64,000 nucleotides of DNA from Actinacidiphila acididurans (GTDB lineage: Bacteria; Actinomycetota; Actinomycetes; Streptomycetales; Streptomycetaceae), in NCBI RefSeq assembly GCF_016918855.1, contig NZ_JADKYB010000002.1, forward strand, positions 310,001 to 374,000, in the 5' to 3' direction. How positions within the stretch are numbered: the first letter of the stretch is position 1; the number at the start of each line of letters is the position of its first letter. A program made the translations under genes and the position numbers. Of the stretch, positions 35,065-44,485 are shown piece after piece. The notes under the pieces were generated by a model. The model worked only from the letters and a program-made list of their open reading frames with translations. It made no database searches and was not told the DNA's origin.

Positions 35065-36678
35065 GTGTCGACAGCTGATCTCTCCCCGGATCTTGCCGAA
35101 TGGCAGTGGCCCGCCGCGGGTCCGGACACCGGTGACCCGCATTGCCGGGTGGTGATCGTCGGAGGTGGGCTCGCCGGCCTCGAAGTGGCCCGGAATCTGG
35201 CCGCTCTCGGTGTCGAGGACGTCCTGGTCGTCGAAGCCGGGCCCGCCCGGGATCTGCTGCACATCAACTCCGCGAACGATCCCGACCAAGCGCTGCGCAC
35301 GTTCCTCGATCCCGCCGGGGATCCGCACTTCCACCGTCCTTGGACCCCGGAATCGGCCCCGCACTACGCCGTCAACTCCGGCCTGCGCAAGCGGCTCGGC
35401 GGACGCTCGCTGTACTGGTACGGCGCGTCGCTGCCGGTCGAGGACTGGGCGCTGGCCGACTGGCCGGAGTCGGTCGCGGCGGACCTGCGCGACTCGTGGC
35501 AGGGCGGCCGGCCGCTCTACGAACAGGTCGCGGTGGACCTCGGAGTGGACCCGAACCGGCTCGACCGGCAGCAGACGGTGCTGAAGCTCGGCGGATTCCA
35601 CCTCGTCCGCACCCCGCAGGCCGAAACCCGGTTCGGCGAGGACGGCCGCTGGTACGCCTACTCGCCGCTGGACCACTGGCGGGACCCGGTGACGGGCGCC
35701 GCGTTGGACAGCCCGCGCGGCATCCGGTTCCTGTGCGACACCGAAGTCCTCTCGGTCGACATCGAGGACGGGCGGGCCCGCGGCGTCCTGGTCCGGGAAG
35801 CCGGCCCGAACGGCGAGGCCCGCCGGATCTGCGCGGACTCGGTGGTCCTGGCCGCCGGAACCATCGAGAGCAGCCGGCTGGCCATCCAGGCGCTGTCCGC
35901 GGCCGACCCCGGCCGCCCGCCCCGGCTGGACGGGCTCACCGATCACATCGTCCAGGGCTTCTTCCTGCGGGTCCGCGACACCGGCGACGACGGGGCATCG
36001 CACGGCCTGTCGTCCCCCGGCCTGTCGTCCCCCGGCCTGTCGGACGTCGCACCCGGTTCGTACGTGACCGCGTGCGACGACGCCGTCCGGTCGAACCTGT
36101 TCGTCACGGTCGAGCAGCCCGAACCCGGCGTCCTTCTTTTCGACGTGCGGCTCACCGGGGAGCAATTGCCCGGGACGCAGAGCCACGTGACGTGCCGGGC
36201 GGTCGGCGACTACCCCTGGCGTACGACCGTCACGGCGGAACTGGCCCCGGCCGACCGGGACGTCGTCGCCCGCCAGCGCCAGGTACTGGACACGGTGTGG
36301 GCCCAGCTGGTCGCCGAGTTCGGCCTGACCGCCACGCCCCTGGATTTCGACGACTTCGACCACCCGGTGCGCACGAACGCGTTCGTGCTGCCGGAGTCGA
36401 TCGGCGCGCAGGCGTCCGAAGGGCCCTTCACCTGGTCGAGCCTGCTGGGGACCGAGGACCACGAGGGCTGCACGCTGCCGCTGGGCGACGTACTCGACGA
36501 CCGCCACGCCTTCGCCGACGTCCCGGGCCTCTACGCCTGCGGGCCGGCGACCTTTCCCCGGATGGGCGCCGCCAACCCCTCCCTCACCACCCTGTCACTG
36601 GCGCGGCGACTGGCCCATGTCCTGGCCGCCGCTGATGGCGCGCAGCCGGGCCGAGGGACGTCGGAGGCCGACGCGTGA
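35065..36678 (+). CDS. GMC-family FAD sugar oxidoreductase, second copy
   Basis: A 537-residue flavoprotein paralogous to the enzyme at 24131-25570. FAD motif VVIVGGGLAGLEVARNLA at about residues 31-48, then VVEAGP, LGGRSLYWYGASLPVE, VVLAAGTIESSRLAIQAL, and the catalytic pair His in EDHEGCTLPLG and Asn in GAANPSLTTLSLA. It has about 60 extra residues, including a short triple repeat GLSSPGLSSPGLSD near residue 315. The GTG at 35065 follows GGAG with 7 bases between. Probably oxidises a sugar hydroxyl to a ketone. Its stop overlaps the SDR start. Being transcribed from the duplicated promoter, it should be expressed together with the heptose operon. Confidence 0.82.
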   Translation: MSTADLSPDLAEWQWPAAGPDTGDPHCRVVIVGGGLAGLEVARNLAALGVEDVLVVEAGPARDLLHINSANDPDQALRTFLDPAGDPHFHRPWTPESAPHYAVNSGLRKRLGGRSLYWYGASLPVEDWALADWPESVAADLRDSWQGGRPLYEQVAVDLGVDPNRLDRQQTVLKLGGFHLVRTPQAETRFGEDGRWYAYSPLDHWRDPVTGAALDSPRGIRFLCDTEVLSVDIEDGRARGVLVREAGPNGEARRICADSVVLAAGTIESSRLAIQALSAADPGRPPRLDGLTDHIVQGFFLRVRDTGDDGASHGLSSPGLSSPGLSDVAPGSYVTACDDAVRSNLFVTVEQPEPGVLLFDVRLTGEQLPGTQSHVTCRAVGDYPWRTTVTAELAPADRDVVARQRQVLDTVWAQLVAEFGLTATPLDFDDFDHPVRTNAFVLPESIGAQASEGPFTWSSLLGTEDHEGCTLPLGDVLDDRHAFADVPGLYACGPATFPRMGAANPSLTTLSLARRLAHVLAAADGAQPGRGTSEADA

Positions 36679-37403
36679 TGTTCGCGGACAAGCGGGTCCT
36701 GGTCACCGGGGCGTCGAAGGACATCGGCCGGGGTATCGCGCTCGACCTGGTCAAGCGCGGGGCAACCGTCGTCGGCACGTACAACACCGGCGTGGCCGAC
36801 GCTGAGGAACTCCTCGCCCTCGGCGTCGCGGAGATGGTCCACCTCGACCTCCGCGACCGCGGGGGATCAGCGGCCACGCTCTCCCGGCTGGCCGCCACCG
36901 GTCCCTTCCACGGGCTCGTGAACAACGCCGCGGTCATCGAGTTCACGTCCTGGGAGTCCAGTCTGGACTCCTGGGACACGGTGATGGACGTCAACCTGCG
37001 CGGCCCACTGGCCACCACGATCGCGTTCGCCCCCGCGATGCCGCCCGGCAGTTCCGTCGTCAACATCTCCAGCACGGCGGGGGCCGTCGGCTCGTTCGAT
37101 TCACTCGCCTACGCGGCGAGCAAGGCCGCGCTCACCAACCTGACGAAGAGCCTGGCCAACGTGCTCGGCCCGGCCGGGATCCGGGTCAACACCGTCTCGC
37201 CCTGCATCATCGACGCCGACGCACCCGCGGCATCAGCCGCGTTGACCCCGTTGGGGCGCAACGGGTTCCCGGAGGACATCGCCTCGGTCGTGGCCTTCCT
37301 GCTCACCGACGACGCCCGCTTCGTCACGGGCACGGAAATCACCGTGGACGGTGGGTACACGGCCGCGGACGCCCTCGCGAAGCCCGCGTACGACGCGGGC
37401 TGA
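36675..37403 (+). CDS. Short-chain dehydrogenase/reductase (SDR)
   Basis: A 242-residue classical SDR. Cofactor motif TGASKDIGRGIAL, the structural GLVNNAAVI, and the catalytic Ser-Tyr-Lys set (NISSTAG, then YAASKAAL). VNTVSPCIID and TGTEITVDGGY are typical of the FabG-like group. It uses NAD(P)H to interconvert a hydroxyl and a ketone. GTG 36675 overlaps the stop of the GMC gene; ATG 36678 is equally possible. It may reduce a keto-sugar made by the GMC enzymes, which would change the configuration of a hydroxyl, or recycle an intermediate. Its substrate is inferred from position only. Confidence 0.82.
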   Translation: MMFADKRVLVTGASKDIGRGIALDLVKRGATVVGTYNTGVADAEELLALGVAEMVHLDLRDRGGSAATLSRLAATGPFHGLVNNAAVIEFTSWESSLDSWDTVMDVNLRGPLATTIAFAPAMPPGSSVVNISSTAGAVGSFDSLAYAASKAALTNLTKSLANVLGPAGIRVNTVSPCIIDADAPAASAALTPLGRNGFPEDIASVVAFLLTDDARFVTGTEITVDGGYTAADALAKPAYDAG

Positions 37404-37950
37404 CCGTCTTCGGCCCGGCGGCGCGGACCAACCCGCGCCGCCGGCGCCCCGGGCCCACGTTTGTCATTCCCCTGCGCGCGCTCCCGCCTCCGCCACAGAG
37501 CCGTGCGGCTGAACCTCGAGGCGTGCCAAGTCCGCCCCGATCGCGAGCAACCCCCCTCGATTACTGGGCAGTTGGGGTGCCGCAGTTCTCCGCTCACCAA
37601 CTGCCGCAGCGGCGTGTCGAGGGCCCGGAGACAGCCCCCTCTGCCAGCATGGATCAGCGACGTGGGAAAGATCCACAAGGGGCGATCGGTGTGATGCCAT
37701 GCGCTCGGAACGCAGGCAGGGGCCCTGCGAAGGGAACGCGGCCCGCCCGCGGGCGAGTCGTGATGCCGGTCCTGCCGGTGCCGCGGTCCCTCGGCGGCAC
37801 CTGAGCCGGACCGCCTGCCGGGTGCCGGAAAGAGCAGCGCCGAGCACCCGGAGTCGACGTGTTGTAAAACCGTCCGCAGCGAGAAGACTCCCATTCCGAC
37901 TGCCGTGCGACTCGTGCGGCTGCTGTGAGGAGAGTCCCCCGGTGAGACGT
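37404..37950. other. Intergenic region without supported gene
   Basis: About 550 bp between the SDR and the promoter of the LuxR-type gene. Reading frames on both strands are open for up to 260 residues, but none has a ribosome binding site, recognisable domain or normal codon bias. Base composition is more mixed than in neighbouring genes. It may be decayed coding sequence; I see nothing specific. Confidence 0.4.
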
Positions 37951-38012
37951 TTGTTTCAATTCAAACCAGCAGGTACTATCGTCCCGCCCAGACGGGAAGT
38001 TTGAATTTAAAC
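37951..38012 (+). promoter_or_regulatory. Promoter with two GTTTnAATTnAAAC palindromes
   Basis: TTGTTT (37951-37956), 17-bp spacer and TACTAT (37974-37979) form a good -35/-10 pair. The 14-bp palindrome GTTTCAATTCAAAC (37953-37966) overlaps the -35, and GTTTGAATTTAAAC (37999-38012) lies just after the expected transcription start. Both fit GTTTnAATTnAAAC, their centres 46 bp apart, as expected for a repressor or autoregulator binding two sites. The leader to the LuxR-type start is about 185 nt. Confidence 0.6.
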
Positions 38013-38169
38013 AAGCTAGGGATGTGCGACCAAGGGCGAGTTGGCCCATGCAATTGCTCCGGCAAGCTCTGGTCTCTCTCTTGCCGGTCTCCTGGCGTCG
38101 GGCGGTTGCGCCTGCGCCTCCCTGAGCGCGGAACTGCGGCGAGCACGCCATTCGGCAAGGAAACCTGTC

Positions 38170-38805
38170 ATGTCACTGGAAGAAATAACGGTAGCGATCC
38201 ATGGCGGCGACCCGCTGTCCCGAGCGGGCCTCATCGGCTACCTGGAGCAGCAGAGAACGGCTGTCCTGACGAAGACCGACCTCGGGCAGGAGGACGAGCC
38301 CGAGGACGTGGCTGTTGTCCTCGCGGACCACATCGACGCCTCGGCCGTGGCCTGCCTGCACGATCTGGTCACCCGGCGCACGCCACGCGTCGTCCTGGTG
38401 ATCGGCGAACTCAACGACGCACAGACGGAGTTGGTCATCGACGCCGGCGTGCACAGCATCGTCTGGCGGCACCAGGCCACCGAGGAACGGTTGGTGAAGG
38501 CGATTCAAGCGGCCTGCCGGGACGAGGGCGAGATTCCCGGCGACCTGTTGCGCCGGCTGCTGGACCAACTGGGCCGAATGCGCCGTGGTGTCACCGCGCC
38601 GTCGATCCCCAGCGGCCAGCCCACCCAGCGCGAGCGCAACGTTCTGAAGCTGGTGGCCGAAGGACTGGACACCAAGGAGATCGCGGGGCAACTCCACTAC
38701 TCGGAGCGCACCGTGAAAGGCATCCTGCACAACCTGATGGCGCGATTCGAGTTAAGGAACCGGGCCCACGCGGTCGCCTTCGCCATTCGCGAGGGGCACA
38801 TTTGA
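38170..38805 (+). CDS. Atypical NarL/LuxR-type response regulator with TTA codon
   Basis: A 211-residue DNA-binding regulator. Residues about 1-125 resemble a receiver domain but the acidic pair at its start is replaced (IHGGDPLSRAG instead of DDHPLxRxG); VVLADHID may keep the central Asp. Residues about 145-205 are a LuxR-type helix-turn-helix: TQRERNVLKLVAEGLDTKEI and HYSERTVKGILHNLMARF. No histidine kinase is nearby, so phosphorylation-independent control is likely. Codon 195 (38752-38754) is TTA, which needs the bldA tRNA in streptomycetes and ties translation to development. ATG 38170 follows AAGGAAA by about 7 bases. It is a candidate regulator of the heptose cluster. Confidence 0.8.
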   Translation: MSLEEITVAIHGGDPLSRAGLIGYLEQQRTAVLTKTDLGQEDEPEDVAVVLADHIDASAVACLHDLVTRRTPRVVLVIGELNDAQTELVIDAGVHSIVWRHQATEERLVKAIQAACRDEGEIPGDLLRRLLDQLGRMRRGVTAPSIPSGQPTQRERNVLKLVAEGLDTKEIAGQLHYSERTVKGILHNLMARFELRNRAHAVAFAIREGHI

Positions 38806-38924
38806 CCCGAAGTTCGCGACCGGGCAGGCGGTCCCCGGCGTTTGCGTACCGACGGTTTCCGTAATGGGAACGACGGGGATAACGCGAATAAACCCGGACC
38901 GGACAATGAACACCGAGGGGCACT

Positions 38925-39389
38925 GTGAGAGGCACGAGTTGGCCGGACGAGCGTGAGCTGGCCACGTGGAAGGCCCTTCTGGCGGTCAGCACGATCCTCG
39001 ACCACCGGATCGACCAGCAACTCAGGCACGACGGAGGACTCTCCCGCCAGCAGTACGACGTGCTCAGCCGACTCGCCGACTCCACCGACGGCGAACTGCG
39101 CATGGCCGTCCTGGCCGACGTCGCCCACACCTCGAAGAGCGGCCTCACCTACCAGGTCACCCAACTGGAGAAGGCCGGCCTGGTCCACCGCTGCACAGCG
39201 GTCGACGACGACCGCGGCGTCGTGGCCCGCATCACCGAAGCCGGCCTCGCAAAGCTGCGAGCCGTCGCCCCCGGCCACGCCGACCTCGTCCGCCACCTCC
39301 TCCTCGACAGCCTGACCGACGCGGAATTCGACGGCCTCCACACCGGCCTCGACATCCTGGCCCGCCGCCTGGGCGCCCCCGCCCTCTGA
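38925..39389 (+). CDS. MarR-family transcriptional regulator
   Basis: A 154-residue winged-helix regulator. The MarR core is visible: GLSRQQYDVLSRLAD, LRMAVLADVAHTSKSGLTYQVTQLEKAGLV (recognition helix region), then the wing with DDDRGVVARITEAGLAKL. GTG 38925 follows GAGGGG by about 5 bases. MarR proteins usually repress a neighbouring gene and are released by a small ligand. The neighbours are the LuxR-type regulator 119 bp upstream and convergent sdaA. It may belong to the heptose cluster boundary or be independent. Confidence 0.83.
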   Translation: MRGTSWPDERELATWKALLAVSTILDHRIDQQLRHDGGLSRQQYDVLSRLADSTDGELRMAVLADVAHTSKSGLTYQVTQLEKAGLVHRCTAVDDDRGVVARITEAGLAKLRAVAPGHADLVRHLLLDSLTDAEFDGLHTGLDILARRLGAPAL

Positions 39390-39409
39390 CCGCGCGCGGC
39401 GCTACCGGC

Positions 39410-40789
<1,380 letters not shown>

Positions 40790-40916
40790 GGGGTACTCCG
40801 TAGGGGCTGGGCTGGTGGAGGTGCGGTGCCTTTTGGGCTGTGCGGTTGTGCGTGTGCGGTTGTTGGGCGGCTGCGGGCCGGTGGGCGGGTTGTGCCCACC
40901 CGTCCCGCTGGGGGCA

Positions 40917-40937
40917 CCCCTGGACGAAGTCTGGGGG
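40917..40937. repeat. Small intergenic hairpin of the dispersed streptomycete type
   Basis: CCCCTGGAC (40917-40925) pairs with GTCTGGGGG (40929-40937), with two wobble pairs and loop GAA. Words such as GGGGGCACCCC and GTCTGGGGGAGG recur between genes in streptomycete genomes. It lies in the 242-bp glyA-sdaA gap and may terminate glyA transcription. Confidence 0.5.
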
Positions 40938-41031
40938 AGGGACGATTGCCCACAACCTGGGTACGACATCGGCACGCCCTCCTCCTGCCCGGGGAGTTGC
41001 CGTACGGCGACGGCGCCCTGAAGAGCGGCTC

Positions 41032-42285
41032 CTACTCGTACAAGGGGTACTTCGCGGCCAGCTTGGAGACGCGGGGGCGGAGGAGGGTGGGGTCGAAGGA
41101 GGGCTTGAGGGTGGCGGCGATGATGTCGGCGACCTCGGCGAAGTCCGTGGGGGTGAAGCCGCGGGTGGCGAGGGCGGGGGTGCCGATACGCAGACCCGAA
41201 GTGGTCATGGGGGGACGGGGGTCGTTGGGGACTGCGTTGCGGTTGACGGTGATGCCGACCTCGTGGAGGCGGTCCTCGGCCTGGCGGCCGTCGAGGGAGG
41301 AGGCGCGCAGGTCGACCAGGACCAGGTGGACGTCGGTGCCGCCCGAGAGGACGGAGACGCCGATCTCCGAGAGGTCGGCCGCGCCCAGCCGGTCGGCCAG
41401 GATGGCGGCGCCCTCCAGCGTACGGGCCTGCCGCTCGCGGAACTCGTCGGTCGCCGCGGCCTTGAACGCCACCGCCTTCGCCGCGATCACGTGCTCCAGC
41501 GGGCCGCCCTGCTGACCGGGGAAGACCGCGGAGTCGATCTTCTTGGCGTACTCCTGGCGGGAGAGGATCACCCCGCCGCGCGGGCCGCCGAGCGTCTTGT
41601 GGGTGGTGGTGGTCACCACATCGGCGTACGGGACGGGCGAGGGGTGCAGCCCGGCCGCGACCAGCCCGGCGAAGTGCGCCATGTCGACCATCAGGTACGC
41701 GCCGACCTCGTCGGCGATCCGGCGGAACTCCGGGAAGTCGAGCTGCCGGGGGTACGCCGACCAGCCCGCGATGATCAGCTTCGGCCGGTGCTCGTGGGCC
41801 AGCTTCTCCACCTCGGCCATGTCCACCCGGCCGGTGTGCTCGTCCACGTGGTAGGCGGCGACGTCGTACAGCTTGCCGGAGAAGTTGATCCGCATCCCGT
41901 GGGTCAGGTGCCCGCCGTGCGCCAGGTCCAGGCCCAGGATGGTGTCGCCCGGCTTGAGCAGGGCGAACATCGCGGCGGCGTTGGCCTGGGCACCGGAGTG
42001 CGGCTGCACATTGGCGGCCTCGGCCCCGAACAGCGCCTTCACCCGGTCGATGGCCAGCTGCTCGACCACGTCGACGTGCTCGCAGCCGCCGTAGTAGCGG
42101 CGCCCGGGGTAGCCCTCGGCGTACTTGTTGGTGAGCACCGAGCCCTGGGCCTCGAGGACGGCCGGCGGAGCGAAGTTCTCCGAGGCGATCATCTCCAGGG
42201 TGGACTGCTGGCGGTGCAGCTCGGCGTCGATCGCGGCGGCGACGTCCGGGTCGAACTCGTGCAGCGACTGATTCATCAGCGACAT
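41032..42285 (-). CDS. glyA: Serine hydroxymethyltransferase
   Basis: A 417-residue PLP enzyme interconverting serine plus tetrahydrofolate with glycine plus methylene-tetrahydrofolate. Motifs: [51 protein letters not shown] and the PLP lysine in [14 protein letters not shown]. Length is normal. ATG 42285 is used; an in-frame ATG three codons on is possible. It follows gcvH by 16 bp, so it is in one operon with the glycine cleavage genes and under the glycine riboswitch if transcription reads through. This lets glycine excess be converted to serine and one-carbon units. Confidence 0.95.
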   Translation of the reverse strand: MSLMNQSLHEFDPDVAAAIDAELHRQQSTLEMIASENFAPPAVLEAQGSVLTNKYAEGYPGRRYYGGCEHVDVVEQLAIDRVKALFGAEAANVQPHSGAQANAAAMFALLKPGDTILGLDLAHGGHLTHGMRINFSGKLYDVAAYHVDEHTGRVDMAEVEKLAHEHRPKLIIAGWSAYPRQLDFPEFRRIADEVGAYLMVDMAHFAGLVAAGLHPSPVPYADVVTTTTHKTLGGPRGGVILSRQEYAKKIDSAVFPGQQGGPLEHVIAAKAVAFKAAATDEFRERQARTLEGAAILADRLGAADLSEIGVSVLSGGTDVHLVLVDLRASSLDGRQAEDRLHEVGITVNRNAVPNDPRPPMTTSGLRIGTPALATRGFTPTDFAEVADIIAATLKPSFDPTLLRPRVSKLAAKYPLYE

Positions 42286-42301
42286 GATCGTTCCCGTCCG
42301 T

Positions 42302-42682
42302 TCACTCGGCGATGAACGCGTCGTACTCGGCCGCGGACAGCAGCTCCGCGTCGCCGTCGGCCACCCGCACCCGGAACAGCCAGCCGCCCTCGAAGGGCGC
42401 CGAGTTCACCAGCGACGGGTCGTCCACCACGTCCTGGTTGACCTCGGTGACCTCGCCCGACACCGGCGAGTACAGCTCGCTGACCGACTTGGTGGACTCC
42501 AGCTCGCCGCACGCCTCACCCGCGGTGACGGCCGCGCCGACCTCGGGAAGCTGGACGAAGACGACGTCACCGAGCGCGTCGGCGGCGTGCGAGGTGATGC
42601 CCACGGTGGCGACCCCGGCCTCGGGGGCGGACAGCCACTCGTGTTCCTTGCTGTAGCGCAGCGTCTCAGGGTTGATGCTCAT
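42302..42682 (-). CDS. gcvH: Glycine cleavage system H protein
   Basis: A 126-residue lipoyl carrier protein of the glycine cleavage complex. It has the family pattern YSKEHEWLS near the start and the lipoylated Lys in [21 protein letters not shown], followed by the end segment GGWLFRVRV. It shuttles the aminomethyl group between P, T and L proteins. ATG 42682 follows GGAG, 10 bases upstream; an ATG 10 codons earlier is less likely. The P protein gene (gcvP) is not in the window. Confidence 0.95.
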   Translation of the reverse strand: MSINPETLRYSKEHEWLSAPEAGVATVGITSHAADALGDVVFVQLPEVGAAVTAGEACGELESTKSVSELYSPVSGEVTEVNQDVVDDPSLVNSAPFEGGWLFRVRVADGDAELLSAAEYDAFIAE

Positions 42683-42863
42683 GACGGAATTCTCCCGGAT
42701 GGAGCGGGGCACCCGCGCAAAGGCGGCGGCCGTATGGACGTAAAGCGGGAAAAATCAGAAGGACGGCCTGGTCAGCGGCTGGTCTCACGACCGGCCCGAC
42801 GGAAGGCCCGGCAGCCGGCCCGACCGGAGCCCCGAAGGACCCGAGGCGACCGGCCCGAAGGAC

Positions 42864-44009
42864 TCAGCGGGCCCGCGTGTAGAACGGCAGCGCCACCACC
42901 CGGTGCGGCTCCAGCGAGCCGCGGATGTCCACCGCGACCCCCGCCGTGCCGGGCTCGGCGTGCGACGCGTCCACGTACGCCATCGCGATCGGCACCCCCA
43001 GGGTGGGGGAGGGGGCGCCCGAGGTGACCTCGCCGATCGCCGTGCCCGAGCCGTCGGTGACCCGGAAGCCGGCCCGCGGCACCCGGCGCCCCTCGGCGAT
43101 CAGCCCGACCAGTCGGCGCGGCGGAGTGGCGGCCGCCTTCTCCGCGGCGATCGCCAGCGCGTCACGGCCCACGAAGTCACCCGGCTTGTCGAACTTCACC
43201 ACCCGGCCGAGCCCCGCGTCGAAGGGCGTGACCTCGGCGGTCAGCTCGTGCCCGTACAGCGGCATGCCCGCCTCCAGGCGCAGCGTGTCCCGGCAGGACA
43301 GCCCGCACGGCACGAGCCCGGACGACTCACCCGCCTCGGTGAGCGCCTGCCACAGCGGCTCGGCGTGCTCCGGTGCCACGAACAGCTCGAAGCCGTCCTC
43401 GCCGGTGTAGCCGGTACGGGCGATCAGCGCGGGCACCCCGGCGACCGTGCCGGGCAGGCCCGCGTAGTACTTCAGGCCGACCAGGTCGGCGTCGGTGAGC
43501 GAGGCGAGGATCGCCGGGGCCTGCGGGCCCTGGACGGCCAGCAGCGCGTACGCGTCCCGGTCGTCGCGTACGGCGGCGTCGAAGCCCTGCGCCCGCTCGG
43601 TGAGCGCGTCCAGCACGGTCTGCGCGTTGGACGCGTTGGCCACCACCAGGTACTCCCGCTCGGCCAGCCGGTAGACGATCAGGTCGTCCAGGATGCCGCC
43701 GTCGGGGGCGCAGATCATGGTGTAACGGGCGCGGCCCACGGCGAGCGCGGACAGGTGGCCGACCAGGGCGTGGTCGAGCGCCTCGCCGGCCTGCGGGCCG
43801 GTCAGGGTGATCTCGCCCATGTGCGACAGGTCGAACAGCCCGGCCCGGGTGCGGACGGCCTGGTGCTCCTCGCGCTCACTGGTGTAGCGCAGCGGCATGT
43901 CCCAGCCCGCGAAGTCGGTCATGGTGGCGCCCAGGGCGCGGTGCAGCGCGTCCAGAGCGGTACGGCGCGGCTCACTCGTGGACGGAGACGGGCTCGGGGA
44001 CTGGCTCAT
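42864..44009 (-). CDS. gcvT: Glycine cleavage system T protein (aminomethyltransferase)
   Basis: A 381-residue tetrahydrofolate-dependent aminomethyltransferase. Typical segments are TDFAGWDMPLRY, GLFDLSHMGEI, GYTGEDGFELF, GLSCRDTLRLEAGMPLYGHEL and KPGDFVGRDAL. It releases ammonia and passes the methylene group to folate. A Ser/Pro repeat (SPSPSPSTS) forms a short N-terminal extension before the family start. The first gene of the gcvT-gcvH-glyA operon; the tandem glycine riboswitch ends about 64 bp upstream of the ATG. Confidence 0.95.
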   Translation of the reverse strand: MSQSPSPSPSTSEPRRTALDALHRALGATMTDFAGWDMPLRYTSEREEHQAVRTRAGLFDLSHMGEITLTGPQAGEALDHALVGHLSALAVGRARYTMICAPDGGILDDLIVYRLAEREYLVVANASNAQTVLDALTERAQGFDAAVRDDRDAYALLAVQGPQAPAILASLTDADLVGLKYYAGLPGTVAGVPALIARTGYTGEDGFELFVAPEHAEPLWQALTEAGESSGLVPCGLSCRDTLRLEAGMPLYGHELTAEVTPFDAGLGRVVKFDKPGDFVGRDALAIAAEKAAATPPRRLVGLIAEGRRVPRAGFRVTDGSGTAIGEVTSGAPSPTLGVPIAMAYVDASHAEPGTAGVAVDIRGSLEPHRVVALPFYTRAR

Positions 44010-44072
44010 CGGCGATCGGCTCCCAGCAGGACGGGTTCACGGAGATACGGATGCAAGGCCGGTAGGACACGG

Positions 44073-44270
44073 CCTCCCCATCTGTCATCGGAACCTGAGA
44101 GGTTCACCGTGACCCCTGGGGGGCACGGCTTGCACCTTGGGTGAGAGGAGCCGGAGCCCCTCCGCTTTCCAGATCTGCCTCGTCCGCGCGGTATCGGTGC
44201 CTGAGAGATTCAAGGGAGGACTTGCTCCTTCGGCGCCCGTCCCCGCCTGGGGACGGAACTCTCCCGCGCG
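44073..44270 (-). promoter_or_regulatory. Tandem glycine riboswitch upstream of gcvT
   Basis: On the - strand two consecutive aptamers are visible. The first runs from GCGGGAGAGTTCC (near 44266) through GCCGAAGGAGCAAGTC to GAATCTCTCAGGCACCG. The second runs from GGCAGATCTGGAAAGCGG through CACCCAAGGTGCAAGCC to GGTGAACCTCTCAGGTTCCG and ends near 44073. The repeated GAAxCTCTCAGG and GGxGCAAGxC words are hallmarks of glycine aptamers. A tandem arrangement before gcvT normally turns expression on when glycine is plentiful. Confidence 0.95.
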
Positions 44271-44485
44271 GCCTCCAACGGCCGTTATGTGGGTTGTGCC
44301 GCCCATCATTGCATGGCCGGGCACGTCACCCGCGCCCGGCCGCCGTCAACCGCTACAGTTTGTCCGCACATGGCGGACAAGGGTGGACGTGACTCCGCTC
44401 CCCCAGCACAAGGTGGGGGGCTTCCAACCAAATGGCTGCGGTCCAGCCCGAACCGGCCCTTTGCGGGCGACGAAAAGGTACCACG

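Noticed and set aside
22565..37403. Assignment of the heptose cluster to septacidin, hygromycin B or another named compound
   Set aside because: The ADP-heptose genes overlap in kind, but the accessory set (two GMC oxidoreductases, SLOG-GNAT, GT9, fused GmhA-HldE) does not match any cluster I can recall with confidence.
37404..37950. Possible - strand genes of 120-260 residues after the SDR
   Set aside because: No domain, ribosome binding site or codon bias supports any of them; they overlap each other in different frames.
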